Origin: Candidatus Aminicenans sakinawicola JGI OTU-1
GTDB taxonomy: Bacteria; Acidobacteriota; Aminicenantia; Aminicenantales; Aminicenantaceae
NCBI GenBank assembly: GCA_000493965.1
Contig: AWNV01000072.1
Span: 1-14,587, forward strand
Reading direction: 5' to 3'
Length of the DNA stretch: 14,587 nt
Positions 7,020-14,289 of this stretch are shown piece after piece (position 1 is the first letter of the stretch; each line of letters opens with the position of its first letter). A program made the position numbers and the translations under genes. Under the pieces are notes generated by a model. That model was not told where the DNA came from. It was given only the letters and a program-made list of their open reading frames with translations, and ran no database searches.

Positions 7020-9377
7020 ATGATTACTGGCATGAAAAAAATTAGCATATTTTTTCTTCTGTTTTTATTTTTAGTATCTTTGGCTAATTCGGAAATATAT
7101 TATCCATGGAAGGATGTTTACATAGGTTCTTTAGAGGGGAAAGCTTGGGCTGGTTTGGTATTAGCTCATGAGGAGAATAGTGTCTTTGCTTTTCGCATAA
7201 GAATAAAAAGAAATAATGAGATTGCAGATAAGGAAGACATTTTTTATCTTATTTCAGAGGTTGGCCCTCATTCTCCTGATGGCCGATATGCCAGGATAAA
7301 AATAGATTTAAGTCTTCCATTTGGAAAGGGGAGAGAGACCCCTATTCACAAAAAGCCATCCTCAAAATCATCTACGTTAGTTTTTGAATGGTCTCGTCAG
7401 GATGAGAGAACCGTTGTTGGAAAAATCAAAGGGCCTAAGGATATAGAAATCCACCTAATTCATTATTTTCCTTGGGATCTTAGTGGAATGTACCAGTTTC
7501 TTCCTGACAGCCACATAACTGGAAAAAGTATGTCCCCTGTTGGAAGCAATTATTTAATCTGGATGAACCGTAAGGGGGATTTGATTACTGAATCTCAAGG
7601 TGAAGAAATTGCCCTGTCTTTTTCTTTAGAAAGGAAGTTATATTTTGTAGCAGGACTTGGAGAGGATGCTAGAGTATTGAGAAACCATATTTATCGATAT
7701 AAGAATGAAAAGACTATTGATTCTATTTTAGAAGAAGAGGAGAAAAGGTACAAAAAGAAAAGAGTTAAGATTGAAGGAATATATAAAGGAGTTTCTAAAG
7801 CAATAACCAACAACCTTTTTTGGATGACGCTTTACCAGCCGGGAAAACATCGGATTTATGTTCCAGCTGGCCGTAGATGGATTTTTCCAAAGCCAGATGG
7901 GACTCCTGATCACTGGACAATTTTTGAATGGGACTCTTTCTTTAATGCATTAGAAGTCTCAATAGAGAGTTCTAAACATGCTGAGGATATTTTGAGAGCT
8001 GTCCTGGAAACAGAATACCCAAATGGAAATATTCCTAACTGGAGGGGGAGATTCGGAGGAGCGAGTGACCGTTCGCAGCCTCCTGTTGGTTCTTATGTTG
8101 TGTTAAAACTGTTTGAAAAGATTGGTGATATGGAGATTTTGAAATTTGCTTATCCATATCTTAAGAAATGGCACTCTTTCTGGAAAGCGAAAAAAGACAG
8201 CGGCCAGATACGCAGAGATGGTAACGGAGATGGTCTTCTTGAGTGGGGATCAGATAAGGAACTTATTGCCCAAAGTGTTCCATCTTGGGAGAAGAATGCT
8301 GAAGGGAAAACACGTGCAATGTGGGAATCAGGGCAGGATGATCTTCCTAATTGGGATGAGGCCTCTTTCAATGATGAAACAGGGACTTTAATGATGAATT
8401 GCCTTGATTTGAATTCTCTTTACACGTTTGATTCCTGGTGTTTAGCTCAAATTTCCAGTGTGCTCGACATGAGAGAAGAATATGAAGTTTATATGGCTGA
8501 ATATGAAAAAATGAAAGCCCTTATCAATGACTATCTATGGAATGAGAAAGAAGGATTCTATTTTGACCGTTACTGGGATGGAAGATTTTCATCAAGAAAA
8601 GCAGCGTCGAATTTTTATCCCTTGTTGGCACGTATTCCAAACCGAAAAAATGCTGTCCGGATGATAAAACACTTGCTTAATGAGAAGGAATTCTGGGGAG
8701 ATTATGTGTTGCCAACAGTTTCCCGTGATGACCCAGCCTTTAAAGATCAGCAGTACTGGAGAGGAACAATTTGGCCTCCTACTAATTACCTGGTTTATCA
8801 AGGTCTGAAAGCATACAATTTTGATGCTATTGCATCTGAATTTGCTCAAAAAAGCTCTTCCTTGTTTCTCCGGAGCTGGGAAAACTTCCAACTATGTCCT
8901 GAGAATTTTGATTCCAGGATTGGAGAAGCCGGGGGACAAAGATATCAAAGTTGGGGACCTCTGTTTGCATTAATTGCTTTAGAGGAATACTTGGATTTTA
9001 CACCATGGGAAGGATTTAGATTTGGAATGATAAATCCCAAGAAAAAAGGAAGATTGTCTAGGGTTTCTATTCAAGGAAGGCATTATGATATAGAGATTTC
9101 CCCATCGAAAATGCAGTTAAAAGAAGAAGGGAAAAAGATCCTAATCATCAACGGGTGTGCCGTATTCAGACATTTTCTGTATTCTCAGAATGAAATTTCA
9201 TTTGAGATAAAATCGCTTGGCCCAAGAGAGATAAAGATACGGTTCATTACAGATGGAAAATATCAACTGGAAGTAGATGATCAGGTTAAGCGGATTTTTG
9301 ATGGAAAGTCAACAAAGGTCAAGGTGCCTGAAGGGGAACATAAAATTTTAATTTTACTTTTAGCAAAAAAGGAATGA
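7020..9377 (+). CDS. exported GH63-like (alpha/alpha)6-barrel glycosidase
   Basis: The 785-aa product begins with a Sec signal peptide (MKKISIFFLLFLFLVSLANS from Met5), so it acts in the periplasm or outside. Residues about 25-240 form a beta-rich N-terminal domain. Residues about 250-660 form the (alpha/alpha)6 barrel of the GH63/trehalase-like clan, with FEWDSFFNALE (302-312), ESGQDDLPNWDEASF (436-450), QYWRGTIWPPTNY (578-590) and PENFDSRIGEAGGQRYQSWG (627-646). By family analogy Asp440 is the likely general acid and Glu628 the likely base. A beta-sandwich tail of ~120 residues ends the protein. Family members cleave alpha-glucosidic or mannosyl-glycerate-type linkages (YgjK, MGH); the substrate here is unknown. 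The start is ambiguous between ATG 7020 and ATG 7032, neither with a clear ribosome site; both keep the signal peptide. The 157-base gap upstream holds no convincing promoter, so read-through from the preceding gene is possible. Confidence 0.82.
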   Translation: MITGMKKISIFFLLFLFLVSLANSEIYYPWKDVYIGSLEGKAWAGLVLAHEENSVFAFRIRIKRNNEIADKEDIFYLISEVGPHSPDGRYARIKIDLSLPFGKGRETPIHKKPSSKSSTLVFEWSRQDERTVVGKIKGPKDIEIHLIHYFPWDLSGMYQFLPDSHITGKSMSPVGSNYLIWMNRKGDLITESQGEEIALSFSLERKLYFVAGLGEDARVLRNHIYRYKNEKTIDSILEEEEKRYKKKRVKIEGIYKGVSKAITNNLFWMTLYQPGKHRIYVPAGRRWIFPKPDGTPDHWTIFEWDSFFNALEVSIESSKHAEDILRAVLETEYPNGNIPNWRGRFGGASDRSQPPVGSYVVLKLFEKIGDMEILKFAYPYLKKWHSFWKAKKDSGQIRRDGNGDGLLEWGSDKELIAQSVPSWEKNAEGKTRAMWESGQDDLPNWDEASFNDETGTLMMNCLDLNSLYTFDSWCLAQISSVLDMREEYEVYMAEYEKMKALINDYLWNEKEGFYFDRYWDGRFSSRKAASNFYPLLARIPNRKNAVRMIKHLLNEKEFWGDYVLPTVSRDDPAFKDQQYWRGTIWPPTNYLVYQGLKAYNFDAIASEFAQKSSSLFLRSWENFQLCPENFDSRIGEAGGQRYQSWGPLFALIALEEYLDFTPWEGFRFGMINPKKKGRLSRVSIQGRHYDIEISPSKMQLKEEGKKILIINGCAVFRHFLYSQNEISFEIKSLGPREIKIRFITDGKYQLEVDDQVKRIFDGKSTKVKVPEGEHKILILLLAKKE

Positions 9378-9437
9378 ATTAAAACATACTGGATTATTCA
9401 TAAAATCTTTTTAAGAAAAATTAAAGGTGTGTTGGAT

Positions 9438-10064
9438 TTAGTGTTCTTCTAACACAAAGACAGTGAAGCCCTCTGTGTTAAGTTTTAATGCAATTCTTTC
9501 TGCTATGTCTAGGCTTTTAGCCTTGATTCTAACCCTGTAATAAGTTTGATGTGAGGTTTTAAAAATAGAGATATATACACCTTTATAGTTTTTCTGGAGT
9601 TTCTTTTTTAGATGGATAGCATTTTTATTAAGTATAAAAGCACCTACCTGGACAGAGAGCTCTTGTGTTGACATTTCAACTGGAACACCTGGAAGTGGCT
9701 CTAACTTGACAGGTGCAACACCAGGTGCGATTATTCCTATAACTTTTGCAGCCGCATATGAAAGATCGATGATCCGACCTTTTATGAAAGGACCCCTGTC
9801 ATTTATTCTGACCGTTACTGATTTTCCATTGTTGAGATTTGTCACAATAACATATGTGCCAAAAGCGAGGCTTCTATGAGCAGCAGTCATGTCATTCATA
9901 TTGAAAATTTCTTGGCTGGAAGTTGCTTTTCCATGGAAACCTGGCCCGTACCATGATGCTAGACCCCTCTGTACATTTGGAGCAGGTTTGTATCTTATCC
10001 GAGTACAGGATGATAGAAATACAGTCAAGACGAAAATGAATAATATTCCCCTTAAAATTTTCAT
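9438..10064 (-). CDS. rlpA: RlpA-type septal-ring lytic transglycosylase lipoprotein with SPOR domain
   Basis: RlpA proteins cut peptidoglycan strands lacking stem peptides and sit at the septum or cell envelope. The 208-aa product has a lipoprotein signal ending in LSSC (Cys20 lipidated). A double-psi beta-barrel follows, with GLASWYGPGFHG (34-45), EIFNMNDMTAAH (52-63) carrying the conserved Glu52, Asp58 and His63, INDRGPF (87-93) and RIIDLSYAAA (97-106). Residues about 135-206 form a SPOR domain, which binds denuded glycan. I prefer ATG 10064, which puts the signal peptide first; the frame extends to a TTG at 10106, but that would add an unusual N-terminal extension. Neither start has a well-spaced Shine-Dalgarno site. 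It starts 49 bases after the LOG-family gene ends and is probably its operon partner. It converges with the GH63-like gene. Confidence 0.9.
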   Translation of the reverse strand: MKILRGILFIFVLTVFLSSCTRIRYKPAPNVQRGLASWYGPGFHGKATSSQEIFNMNDMTAAHRSLAFGTYVIVTNLNNGKSVTVRINDRGPFIKGRIIDLSYAAAKVIGIIAPGVAPVKLEPLPGVPVEMSTQELSVQVGAFILNKNAIHLKKKLQKNYKGVYISIFKTSHQTYYRVRIKAKSLDIAERIALKLNTEGFTVFVLEEH

Positions 10065-10113
10065 CTTTCTGACTATAATAATGCCAGAAAAATTCAATTC
10101 AATCAATCAAGAT

Positions 10114-10851
10114 TTAGAGCAGAAATTTCTCTAATCTTTCCTTCAGGAAAGAAAAAGCTTTCTCCGGAGTAGAGTAATAAGAAAATAGATCTATGTCTTC
10201 AGGAGCAATTGTGTCATATTTTAAGAGAGCATCAAAATTTATGACCTCTTGCCAGTATTCTTTTCCGTAAAGAAGTAAAGGAGCTATGTCTTCTTTTTGA
10301 ATTTTTTTCGTCTGAATCAAAGTCAATGTCTCTACCACTTCATCTAAAGTTCCGAACCCTCCCGGAAAAGCAACTACGGCTTTTGCTTTACTAATGAGCC
10401 AGAATTTTCGCATGAAAAAATAATGAAAGATAAAAGAAAGTTTAGGGGATATATATGGATTTGGATACTGTTGAGAGGATAAGGATATATTCATTCCTAT
10501 TGATTTCCCTCCAGCTCGAGATGCTCCTCTGTTGGCAGCTTCCATGATGCCCGGCCCTCCTCCGGTGCATATAACAAAATTTTTTCCTTTAGGTTTAACT
10601 TTAATCGCCCATTTGGTTAATTTATATGCAAGTTCTTCTGCTTCCCAGTAGTATTTTGTTGTTAGCGAGTTTTTAGAATCAGGTTTTGCCCTCGTGGAGC
10701 CGAGAAAAAGGATTGTACTCTTGACCTTGAGTTTATTAAGGCGGCTCAGCGGCCCTAGATATTCGCTCAGAATTCTTATGCTTCTGGCTTCGGGAGAGTT
10801 TAAAAATACTGAATCTTTATATGCTTCTACAGGTATGTTTTCTTTTTTCAT
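10114..10851 (-). CDS. LOG-family (TIGR00730-type) nucleoside-5'-monophosphate phosphoribohydrolase
   Basis: LOG-family proteins, once annotated as lysine decarboxylases, hydrolyse the N-glycosidic bond of nucleoside 5'-monophosphates, releasing base plus ribose 5-phosphate; plant and some bacterial members activate cytokinins. The 245-aa product has the Rossmann-like fold with the two defining motifs: GGGPGIMEAANRGA (97-110) and PGGFGTLDE (163-171). The Arg-Lys pair MRK (147-149) and the Glu in the second motif are typical of active members. The start at ATG 10851 is supported by AAGAGG (10857-10862), 5 nt upstream. It is cytosolic and the first gene of a likely two-gene unit with rlpA, a pairing for which I know no functional reason. 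It is divergent from the purine genes, so a nucleotide-salvage or housekeeping role is a modest inference. Confidence 0.85.
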   Translation of the reverse strand: MKKENIPVEAYKDSVFLNSPEARSIRILSEYLGPLSRLNKLKVKSTILFLGSTRAKPDSKNSLTTKYYWEAEELAYKLTKWAIKVKPKGKNFVICTGGGPGIMEAANRGASRAGGKSIGMNISLSSQQYPNPYISPKLSFIFHYFFMRKFWLISKAKAVVAFPGGFGTLDEVVETLTLIQTKKIQKEDIAPLLLYGKEYWQEVINFDALLKYDTIAPEDIDLFSYYSTPEKAFSFLKERLEKFLL

Positions 10852-10867
10852 AATATCCTCTTAATAA

Positions 10868-10913
10868 TTATCTAAAAATATAAAATAATGATATCATAAA
10901 ATCTCTTAGATAA
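10868..10913. repeat. nested inverted repeats in the divergent LOG-purO intergenic region
   Basis: TTATCTAA (10868-10875) and its exact reverse complement TTAGATAA (10906-10913) flank a perfect 10-bp palindrome ATGATATCAT (10888-10897). The centres differ by only 2 bases. It lies just upstream of the predicted purO promoter and upstream of the divergent LOG-family start, a suitable place for a regulator site. In very AT-rich DNA such symmetry may arise by chance. Confidence 0.3.
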
Positions 10914-10932
10914 AGAAAAATATATTGATTTT

Positions 10933-10961
10933 TTGACTTCAAAAATCTCATATGCTATTTA
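10933..10961 (+). promoter_or_regulatory. candidate promoter of the purO - AICAR formyltransferase unit
   Basis: TTGACT (10933-10938) is followed by a 17-nt spacer and TATTTA (10956-10961). The start of transcription would lie near 10968, about 32 nt before the purO ATG. The -35 is good and the -10 is poor. Confidence 0.4.
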
Positions 10962-10999
10962 TTTGAATGAAAGATTTTATTTATGATAGGAAATAAAAA

Positions 11000-11740
11000 A
11001 TGACTGAAGGCCTGGAAAAGTTATCTGATAGAGAATATCCAGGTAGAGTGATAATCTTAGGTAGAGACAGGTCGGGAGAAAACAATGTCGTTGTTTATGC
11101 GATTACAGGGCGGTCTCCTTCAAGCCAGGCTAGAAAAATTGAGTTTGAGAAAGATACAGCATGGGTCAGACCTGTAGATGATGAGATATTAAATAAGGGG
11201 AATATTGATTTGCTAATATATCCCGCTATATTAATTTCTGGGGGAATTGCGGTTAGTAATGGAAAACAGACTTTGGATATAAAAAACTGCGTTCATCAAA
11301 GTCAGAATCCGGTTAAAATCCTGGAGCTTGCACACAGTAGATGGGATTATGAACCCGATGCTCCGGCATTTACTCCCAGGATAAGCGGATGTATAATTCC
11401 TGAAAACAGGGCAGCCCTTGGTATAATAAAAAGAGCAGAAGACGGTTCCTCAACAAAAAACTATTTTGAAGTTCCACTAAATGCAGGAAAAGGGAGAATG
11501 ATTACTACTTATACAGGAGAAAATATAGACCCCCTACCTTCATTTGATGGAGGACCTGTTGATTTAGACCTGTTCGGGAAAACTGTAGATGATGTTGCAG
11601 GAGATGTGTATTACGCTATGAGGTCTCAAATTCAGGATGAGGATTTTAGGGTGTCTGTTATCTGCATTTTTTATAAGGAATTAGAAGCAAATAAATATGA
11701 TATATCTATTATAAACCGGTGTGAAAGGACGAAAAAATAA
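11000..11740 (+). CDS. purO: IMP cyclohydrolase, PurO (archaeal) type
   Basis: PurO closes FAICAR to IMP, the last step of purine synthesis. It is unrelated to the MGS-like cyclohydrolase domain of bifunctional PurH. The 246-aa product shows the family's opening motif YPGRVIILGR (13-22) followed by VVVYAITGRSPSSQARK (30-46), the internal APAFTPRISG (121-130), and a four-layer alpha/beta pattern without signal peptide or helices. Its length is close to that of family members (about 200-250 aa). The start is supported by AGGA (10988-10991), 8 nt upstream. The gene ends one base before the ATG of a stand-alone AICAR formyltransferase, which supplies its substrate, so context and homology agree. 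PurO was first described in archaea; it also occurs in some anaerobic bacteria that lack full-length PurH. Confidence 0.85.
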   Translation: MTEGLEKLSDREYPGRVIILGRDRSGENNVVVYAITGRSPSSQARKIEFEKDTAWVRPVDDEILNKGNIDLLIYPAILISGGIAVSNGKQTLDIKNCVHQSQNPVKILELAHSRWDYEPDAPAFTPRISGCIIPENRAALGIIKRAEDGSSTKNYFEVPLNAGKGRMITTYTGENIDPLPSFDGGPVDLDLFGKTVDDVAGDVYYAMRSQIQDEDFRVSVICIFYKELEANKYDISIINRCERTKK

Positions 11741-11741
11741 T

Positions 11742-12818
11742 ATGGTTACAATCGGAAAGACTACAAGGAAACAATACAGAACAAAAGTAAAAGAGGAATT
11801 CCCAGATACATTAAATATTGGGAATCTTAAGTTTAAGAAAAAACTTTCAATGAGATATGGAGAAAATCCTGGATATCCTGCTGCTTTTTATACAGAAGAA
11901 GGAGCGAGTGGTCCTAATATGTCTACTATGAGAGTGATTCAAGAGGGGGCAAAAGGCTTAGGTTATATAAATGTCGGGGATATGGACTTGGGCCAGAGGT
12001 TAATAAAAAAACTATCGGACATATATAATAGACATATTTGTGCCTTAATAAAGCATGAGATGCCTAGCGGTGTTGCAATGGGAAATGAGTCTGAGAATGT
12101 TTTTGAAAAGGCATGGAAGTGCGATCCTCTGTCTAACTTTGGAAGTGTAGATGTGTTTAACTACAAAACCGATGAAGAATTGGCCAAAAATATTGTTGAA
12201 AAAGGGAGAAATGTTGAAGTCGTATATGCTCCAGAATTCACGCCTGAGGCTATTGAAATATTCGCAACAAGAAAGCCATTAAGAGTCGTTAAAATGGGGT
12301 CCTTTTTTGATAAACCCTCTGTTGATGAAAATCTGGAATTTAAACGGGTGGCCGGAGGACTTTTAGTTCAGAAAAGATTTAATTCAAGAATCGTCTCGTG
12401 TGAATCAGTAGAGGTTGTTTCAGAGAGAAATCCAACGCCAGATGAAATCGATGCTGCAATTTTCAACTGGAATGTAGCATGTTTTACTCGGTCTAATGCA
12501 GTTATTATAGGAATGAAGGATAAAGTGCATGGTATTGGCTCTGGACAGCGAAGCAGGATCGATTCTGCAGAAGATGCTATTAAATTTTCAAAAAGGGGTT
12601 ATGGATGTGAAGGATGTGTCATGGCTTCAGATGCGTTTATGCCTTTTCCAGATGTAGTGGAAATTGCCGCAAAAAATAAAATCACATCGATAATTTATCC
12701 GCTCGGTTCAATAAGAGACAAAGAAGTTATCGATAAAGCCAATGAGTATAATATTGCCATGATTATAACTAAGAAACCAGATGAAGAAAACAGTGAAAGA
12801 TGTTTTCTTCACAGATGA
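11742..12818 (+). CDS. stand-alone AICAR formyltransferase (PurH C-terminal domain without cyclohydrolase)
   Basis: This enzyme transfers the formyl group of 10-formyl-THF to AICAR, giving FAICAR for PurO. The 358-aa product corresponds to the transformylase half of PurH. It has RYGENPGYPAAFY (38-50), the catalytic Lys104-His105 pair in LIKHEMPSGVAMG, DPLSNFGSV (128-136), GIGSGQRSRIDS (264-275), SDAFMPFPD (296-304) and the usual basic C-terminus RCFLHR. The MGS-like cyclohydrolase domain of PurH is absent. The frame allows a GTG at 11721 that would overlap purO by 20 bases, but ATG 11742, preceded by AAGGAC (11725-11730), is preferred. Only one base separates it from purO, so translational coupling is likely. 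K104-H105 indicates an active enzyme. Confidence 0.88.
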   Translation: MVTIGKTTRKQYRTKVKEEFPDTLNIGNLKFKKKLSMRYGENPGYPAAFYTEEGASGPNMSTMRVIQEGAKGLGYINVGDMDLGQRLIKKLSDIYNRHICALIKHEMPSGVAMGNESENVFEKAWKCDPLSNFGSVDVFNYKTDEELAKNIVEKGRNVEVVYAPEFTPEAIEIFATRKPLRVVKMGSFFDKPSVDENLEFKRVAGGLLVQKRFNSRIVSCESVEVVSERNPTPDEIDAAIFNWNVACFTRSNAVIIGMKDKVHGIGSGQRSRIDSAEDAIKFSKRGYGCEGCVMASDAFMPFPDVVEIAAKNKITSIIYPLGSIRDKEVIDKANEYNIAMIITKKPDEENSERCFLHR

Positions 12819-12828
12819 CTATCACAGC

Positions 12829-12856
12829 TTGACTTTGAATAGAAGAATCCTATAAT
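12829..12856 (+). promoter_or_regulatory. strong sigma-70-type promoter of the malic enzyme gene
   Basis: TTGACT (12829-12834), a 16-nt spacer and a perfect TATAAT (12851-12856) form the best promoter match in the window. Transcription would start near 12863, giving a leader of about 77 nt that ends in AAGGAG (12927-12932). It lies just after the AICAR formyltransferase stop, so the malic enzyme is probably expressed on its own. Confidence 0.65.
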
Positions 12857-12939
12857 AAGATGTTTTTATAATATTATATACATAGGGGAAGAGATATAAT
12901 TTCTCTCCGAAAATATGTCATAATCTAAGGAGATATAAA

Positions 12940-14289
12940 ATGAGTAATGATTTCACAGTGGAAGAGCTGTTAGCAAAGGCTGAACAACCTTCCAAGGATG
13001 CTATTCGACTTCATCCATTTTACAGAGGTAAAATCGAAGTATTGCCTAAGTGCAGGATTAATGATTTTAATGATTTTGCCATATGGTATACTCCGGGTGT
13101 TGCTGCTCCATGTAAAGAGATCTATAAAAACAGTGAAAAAGTATACGAAATGACCAACAAAGCTAATTTTGTTGCGGTTATATCCGATGGAACTCGAGTT
13201 CTTGGGCTTGGAGATATTGGTCCTGAAGCTGGTCTTCCTGTTATGGAAGGGAAGGCCATTCTATTTAAATATCTAGGCGGCGTCGATGCCTTTCCAATTA
13301 TGCTTGACACAAAAGATCCGGAAGAAATCATAAAGACAGTCAAACTGTTACAGCCGACATTTGGTGGAGTTAACCTTGAAGATATTTCAAATCCGAAATG
13401 TTTTCATATATTAGACACTTTGAGAGAAGAATGTCATATTCCCGTATGGCATGATGACCAGCAGGGAACAGCTTGTGTGACAGTAGCCGGACTGATCAAC
13501 GCTGTGAAAATTGTTGGGAAAAAGCTGGAAGACATTAAAGTAGCTATGGTTGGCGCAGGTGCTGCAAATATTGCTATAGAAAGATTGATTGTAACAGCAG
13601 GGGTCACGCCTGGTAATATCATTCAAGTGGATTCAAAAGGGATTTTACATAGAGACAGAGAAGATAGAGAGATCCTGCAGAAAAATTTCAAGGAAAAGTG
13701 GCATATTTGTGAAACAACAAATAAATACCAGGTCAAAGGTGATATAAAAGAAGCAATGGAAGGAGCAGATGTTCTGCTTTGTGCGTCAAGAGCTGGCATT
13801 ATAAAGAAAGAATTCATCAGAGTTATGGCAAAAGATTCTATTGTTTTAGCTGCAGCCAATCCGGTTCCTGAAATATGGCCGTGGGAAGCAAAAGAAGCAG
13901 GGGCAAAAATTGTTGCTACAGGTCGTTCTGATTTCCCAAATCAGGTTAATAATTCACTCGGGTTTCCCGGAATTTTCAGAGGAACATTGGATGTAATGGC
14001 AACTAAAATAACTGATGAAATGTGTATTGAAGCGGCAAAAGAATTGGCAAAAGTAGCTGAAGACCATGGCCTAAGCGAGGATTATATAATACCCAATATG
14101 GATCAGTGGGAACTTTTTCCGAGAGAAGCTGTTGCAGTTGGAACCAAAGCAATTGAACAAGGAGTTGCAAGAATCGAGGCTCCTGCAGAAGAAAGGTATA
14201 AATTGGCTGAAGGAATAATCAAAAAGGCTAGGGAAGAAGTACAATTATTGATGAGAGAAAATTTCATTATTGACCCTGACAAAAAATAG
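12940..14289 (+). CDS. NAD(P)-dependent malic enzyme
   Basis: Malic enzyme oxidatively decarboxylates L-malate to pyruvate with NAD(P)H, linking the TCA and pyruvate pools in the cytosol. The 449-aa product is the compact bacterial form without a C-terminal phosphotransacetylase-like domain. Visible: YTPGVAAPCKE with catalytic Tyr50; SDGTRVLGLGDIG (82-94); catalytic Lys105 in MEGKA; metal ligands in NLEDI (Glu147, Asp148) and WHDDQQGT (Asp172); the dinucleotide motif GAGAAN (205-210); and ATGRSDFPNQVNN (326-338). The start is clear, with AAGGAG 7 nt upstream of ATG. NAD versus NADP preference is not decidable here, although Asp231 after the second strand (IIQVDSKG) would favour NAD. It has its own promoter and no downstream partner in the window. 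Length and all key residues are normal. Confidence 0.93.
   Translation: MSNDFTVEELLAKAEQPSKDAIRLHPFYRGKIEVLPKCRINDFNDFAIWYTPGVAAPCKEIYKNSEKVYEMTNKANFVAVISDGTRVLGLGDIGPEAGLPVMEGKAILFKYLGGVDAFPIMLDTKDPEEIIKTVKLLQPTFGGVNLEDISNPKCFHILDTLREECHIPVWHDDQQGTACVTVAGLINAVKIVGKKLEDIKVAMVGAGAANIAIERLIVTAGVTPGNIIQVDSKGILHRDREDREILQKNFKEKWHICETTNKYQVKGDIKEAMEGADVLLCASRAGIIKKEFIRVMAKDSIVLAAANPVPEIWPWEAKEAGAKIVATGRSDFPNQVNNSLGFPGIFRGTLDVMATKITDEMCIEAAKELAKVAEDHGLSEDYIIPNMDQWELFPREAVAVGTKAIEQGVARIEAPAEERYKLAEGIIKKAREEVQLLMRENFIIDPDKK

Noticed and set aside
9441..9455. GTGTT-CTTCT-AACAC hairpin as a terminator between convergent genes
   Set aside because: The stem is only 5 bp, lies inside the rlpA coding end and has no T-run.
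10065..10106. Upstream TTG start for RlpA
   Set aside because: It would place 14 extra residues before a standard lipoprotein signal, and no ribosome site precedes it.
11721..11741. GTG start of the AICAR formyltransferase overlapping purO
   Set aside because: There is no Shine-Dalgarno site before it; the AAGGA it contains fits as the ribosome site of ATG 11742.
13122..13859. Several minus-strand frames inside the malic enzyme gene
   Set aside because: They are antisense shadows of a gene with complete catalytic motifs and a strong ribosome site.
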